A DNA stretch of 37,505 nt, taken from assembly GCA_964369605.1 (NCBI GenBank), contig CAYJFD010000022.1, positions 1 through 37,505 on the forward strand, in the 5' to 3' direction. This stretch comes from CAYJFD01 sp964369605. GTDB taxonomy: Bacteria; Bacteroidota; Bacteroidia; Bacteroidales; UBA932. Positions 33,963 through 37,505 of this stretch are shown here, piece by piece. The notes beneath the pieces are model-generated. The model did no database searches. It was not told where the DNA came from and saw nothing but the letters and a program-made list of their open reading frames with translations. Positions within the stretch are counted from its first letter, which is position 1. Each line of letters opens with the position of its first letter. The position numbers were made by a program, and so were the translations under genes.

Positions 33963-33997
33963 TAATTGTCTTTTCTTGATTAATATTTGTTGCTAAT

Positions 33998-35227
33998 TTA
34001 TGCTTGGGCGTATATCCTGATGATATTTAGGATAACATCTTTAGCTTTTTCCATACTTTCAAGTGGTAAAAATTCGTGTTTCCCGTGAAAATTATGTCCT
34101 CCAGCAAAAATATTAGGGCAAGGAAGGTTCATATATGATAGTCTCGAGCCATCAGTACCACCTCTGATAGGCTTTACTTTAGCTGTAATACCTGCCTCTT
34201 CCATAGCTTTGATCGCTATTTCTACTATATGATAGTGAGGTTCTACTTCCTTTCTCATATTATAGTATTGGTCTTTCATCTCAAGGTTGAAAGTCGCTGC
34301 TGGATATTTCGTTTGCATAAACTCTACGCATTTTGTCATTAGAGCCTTCTTTTCCTCAAACTTCTCCATATCGTGATCGCGAATAATATACTGAACTTCT
34401 GTATTTTCAACACTACCTTTGAAAGATATATTTAAGAAGAAGCCTTCATAATCCTGTGTATATTCTGGTCTTTGGTTAATCGGAAGTAGCTCATTTAATT
34501 CAGAAGCTAATAGAATAGAGTTAATCATTTTGTCTTTAGCGTAGCCAGGGTGTACATTCCTACCAGTGATAGATATTTTTGCGCCTGCTGCATTGAAGTT
34601 TTCATATTCTAGCTCTCCGATCTCTCCTCCATCCATAGTGTATGCATATTTAGCTCCGAAGCGAGCAACATCAAAATGGTCTACTCCTCTTCCTATTTCT
34701 TCATCAGGTGTAAAACCAATCTTAATTTCTCCATGCTTAAATTCTGGATGCTCCATAATATATTCTGCAGCGCACATTATTTCTGCAATACCTGCTTTAT
34801 CATCTGCACCTAGTAATGTCGTACCATCTGTTGTTATAAGAGTTTGTCCTTGGTATTGCGCAAGCTCTGGAAAATCTACAACTTTTGAAAAAATATTCTG
34901 TTCTGCATTAAGGCAAATATCCTTTCCGTCATAATTTTCTATAATTTGCGGCTTAACATCGGCTCCAGAAGCGTCTGGTGCAGTATCTACGTGGGCTATA
35001 AAACCAATAGCCGGCACATCTTTATTATCTATATTAGAAGGTATAGTTGCCATGACATAGCCATATTCATCCACTGATGCGTTGTCTATTCCCATCTCTT
35101 TGAGCTCTTTAACGAGCATTTCTAGTAAAATAAACTGCTTTCTAGTGCTTGGTTGACTAAGAGATTCTGGGTCAGCTTGTGTATCAACTGATACATATCT
35201 TAAGAATTTATCTAATATTTTTTCCAT
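33998..35227 (-). CDS. pepT: Peptidase T (tripeptidase, M20B)
   Basis: PepT removes the N-terminal residue from tripeptides in the cytosol using two zinc ions. The 409 residues match the family length. FIAHVDTAP at 77-85 has metal His79 and Asp81. TDGTTLLGADDKAG at 133-146 holds the bridging aspartate, FTPDEEIGRG at 172-181 the glutamates, and YTMDGGEIGELEYENFNAA at 196-214 the next ligand. GGHNFHGKHEFLPLESM near the end supplies the last histidine. It probably starts its own transcript from a -7 box at 35261-35268. It works downstream of a peptide importer such as the POT protein here. Confidence 0.96.
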   Translation of the reverse strand: MEKILDKFLRYVSVDTQADPESLSQPSTRKQFILLEMLVKELKEMGIDNASVDEYGYVMATIPSNIDNKDVPAIGFIAHVDTAPDASGADVKPQIIENYDGKDICLNAEQNIFSKVVDFPELAQYQGQTLITTDGTTLLGADDKAGIAEIMCAAEYIMEHPEFKHGEIKIGFTPDEEIGRGVDHFDVARFGAKYAYTMDGGEIGELEYENFNAAGAKISITGRNVHPGYAKDKMINSILLASELNELLPINQRPEYTQDYEGFFLNISFKGSVENTEVQYIIRDHDMEKFEEKKALMTKCVEFMQTKYPAATFNLEMKDQYYNMRKEVEPHYHIVEIAIKAMEEAGITAKVKPIRGGTDGSRLSYMNLPCPNIFAGGHNFHGKHEFLPLESMEKAKDVILNIIRIYAQA

Positions 35228-35260
35228 ATATATAGTAGTATTTTTTTGTTGTATAAGCTA

Positions 35261-35268
35261 CAAAGATA
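35261..35268 (-). promoter_or_regulatory. Putative -7 element for pepT
   Basis: TATCTTTG on the minus strand matches TAnnTTTG, 33 nt before the pepT ATG. No -33 box is evident. Confidence 0.5.
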
Positions 35269-35349
35269 TAAAAATCGCCTGCCGATAAGCCCCTTTTTAC
35301 CTCAAAAATGCAAAAAAATGATTTTTTTTTGATTTTTTTTGCAGAAATA

Positions 35350-35380
35350 TTTGCAAGTTTAAAAATAATCCCTACCTTTG
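35350..35380 (+). promoter_or_regulatory. Consensus promoter of the 23S rRNA gene
   Basis: TTTG (35350-35353), exactly 19 nt, then TACCTTTG (35373-35380) give a full match to the Bacteroidota -33/-7 consensus, the best in the window. T-rich blocks directly upstream resemble UP elements of rRNA promoters. Transcription should start near 35385. Confidence 0.8.
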
Positions 35381-35384
35381 CATC

Positions 35385-35415
35385 CCGTTTGAGAAAAACG
35401 GCACAGTTCATTGAC
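35385..35415 (+). promoter_or_regulatory. rRNA leader hairpin and boxA-like element
   Basis: CCGTTT (35385-35390) pairs with AAACGG (35396-35401) around GAGAA right at the predicted start of the transcript. GTTCATTGAC (35406-35415) follows and resembles the GTTCTTTGAC-type element I recall before rRNA genes in Bacteroidota, a possible antitermination site. Confidence 0.5.
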
Positions 35416-35575
35416 TTATTGAGAGAGATAACGAGGTAAAAAATTAATTTACGATAGTCTGTAATTTTAGAAAAATTTTTATAATTAGGGACTACAATTT
35501 CAAAATAAATAAGAGCATAATCTGCAAAGATTAAACCGAATTTACGAAGAAAATATAGAATAAACATCTATGTTA

Positions 35576-37505
<1,930 letters not shown>

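Larger units (their letters stand above)
35228..35575. other. Intergenic region with divergent promoters and the 23S rRNA leader
   Basis: This 348-nt gap holds no plausible gene. It contains the pepT -7 box on the minus strand, an AT-rich run of T blocks at about 35320-35340 that may act as an UP element, the 23S promoter (35350-35380), a small leader hairpin and a boxA-like GTTCATTGAC (35406-35415). No 16S rRNA or tRNA sequence is present. Confidence 0.75.

Noticed and set aside
35208..35567. A 119-codon minus-strand frame across the 23S leader
   Set aside because: It runs antisense through the consensus rRNA promoter and into pepT, is Lys/Phe/Tyr-rich from poly-A/T tracts, and matches no family.

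Overview
The window comes from an AT-rich member of the Bacteroidota, most likely a Bacteroidales. Three lines of evidence support this. Putative promoters repeatedly carry the Bacteroidota -7 element TAnnTTTG, twice with TTTG or TTG 19 nt upstream, and Shine-Dalgarno sequences are mostly absent. Several genes belong to Bacteroidota-type families (DUF4783, DUF4922-SpoIID, the LptD form, the short BirA). The gene order matches blocks conserved in that phylum (rsfS-ftsH-cdsA with birA divergent, amiC-mce divergent from lptD-ridA, rlmH beside DUF4783). No species can be named from the sequence alone. Apart from the rRNA gene this is dense chromosomal housekeeping DNA. I see no insertion sequence, prophage, CRISPR array, toxin-antitoxin pair or tRNA.

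Layout. 1-890: a partial rlmH (-) diverges from a secreted DUF4783 protein (+). 1048-5086 (-): ysxC-prs-nadE-small membrane protein-der, which joins ribosome-assembly GTPases to PRPP and NAD synthesis. 5188-6222 (+): thiL. 6275-12228 (-): rsfS-ftsH-cdsA-psd-M20 dipeptidase-pyrF, an operon with 1-6 nt gaps covering ribosome silencing, membrane proteolysis, phospholipid synthesis and pyrimidine synthesis. 12295-13071 (+): birA, meeting yicC (-) tail to tail. 14206-16566 (+): glnS and a membrane zinc peptidase. 16664-20199 (-): dnaA, pepD and rpe. 20354-22350 (-): amiC (SPOR amidase) and an MCE lipid-transport protein. 22432-27374 (+): lptD, ridA and a POT peptide transporter. 27457-29709 (+): a DUF4922-SpoIID fusion. 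29710-30771 (-): an RluF-type pseudouridine synthase with a long disordered tail. 30842-33371 (+): AmpG-like permease and NamZ-type exo-muramidase. 33483-35227 (-): pepT and an AlaX-like editing protein. 35576-37505 (+): the first two thirds of a 23S rRNA gene.

Functional themes. Envelope work dominates: LptD, MCE, amidase, Psd and CdsA, FtsH, SpoIID, AmpG and NamZ. Peptide use is the second theme: a POT transporter, three distinct M20-type peptidases (dipeptidase, PepD, PepT) and a zinc peptidase, which fits a cell that lives partly on peptides. The third is RNA and ribosome maintenance: RlmH, Der, YsxC, RsfS, YicC, RluF, GlnS and AlaX.

The most unusual observation is that the 23S rRNA gene has no 16S or tRNA gene in front of it. 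A protein gene (pepT, opposite strand) ends the upstream side, and the 23S gene is preceded by its own near-perfect promoter (TTTG-19-TACCTTTG), so it looks like an unlinked 23S gene. The cytosolic-looking DUF4922-SpoIID fusion is the second point worth following.
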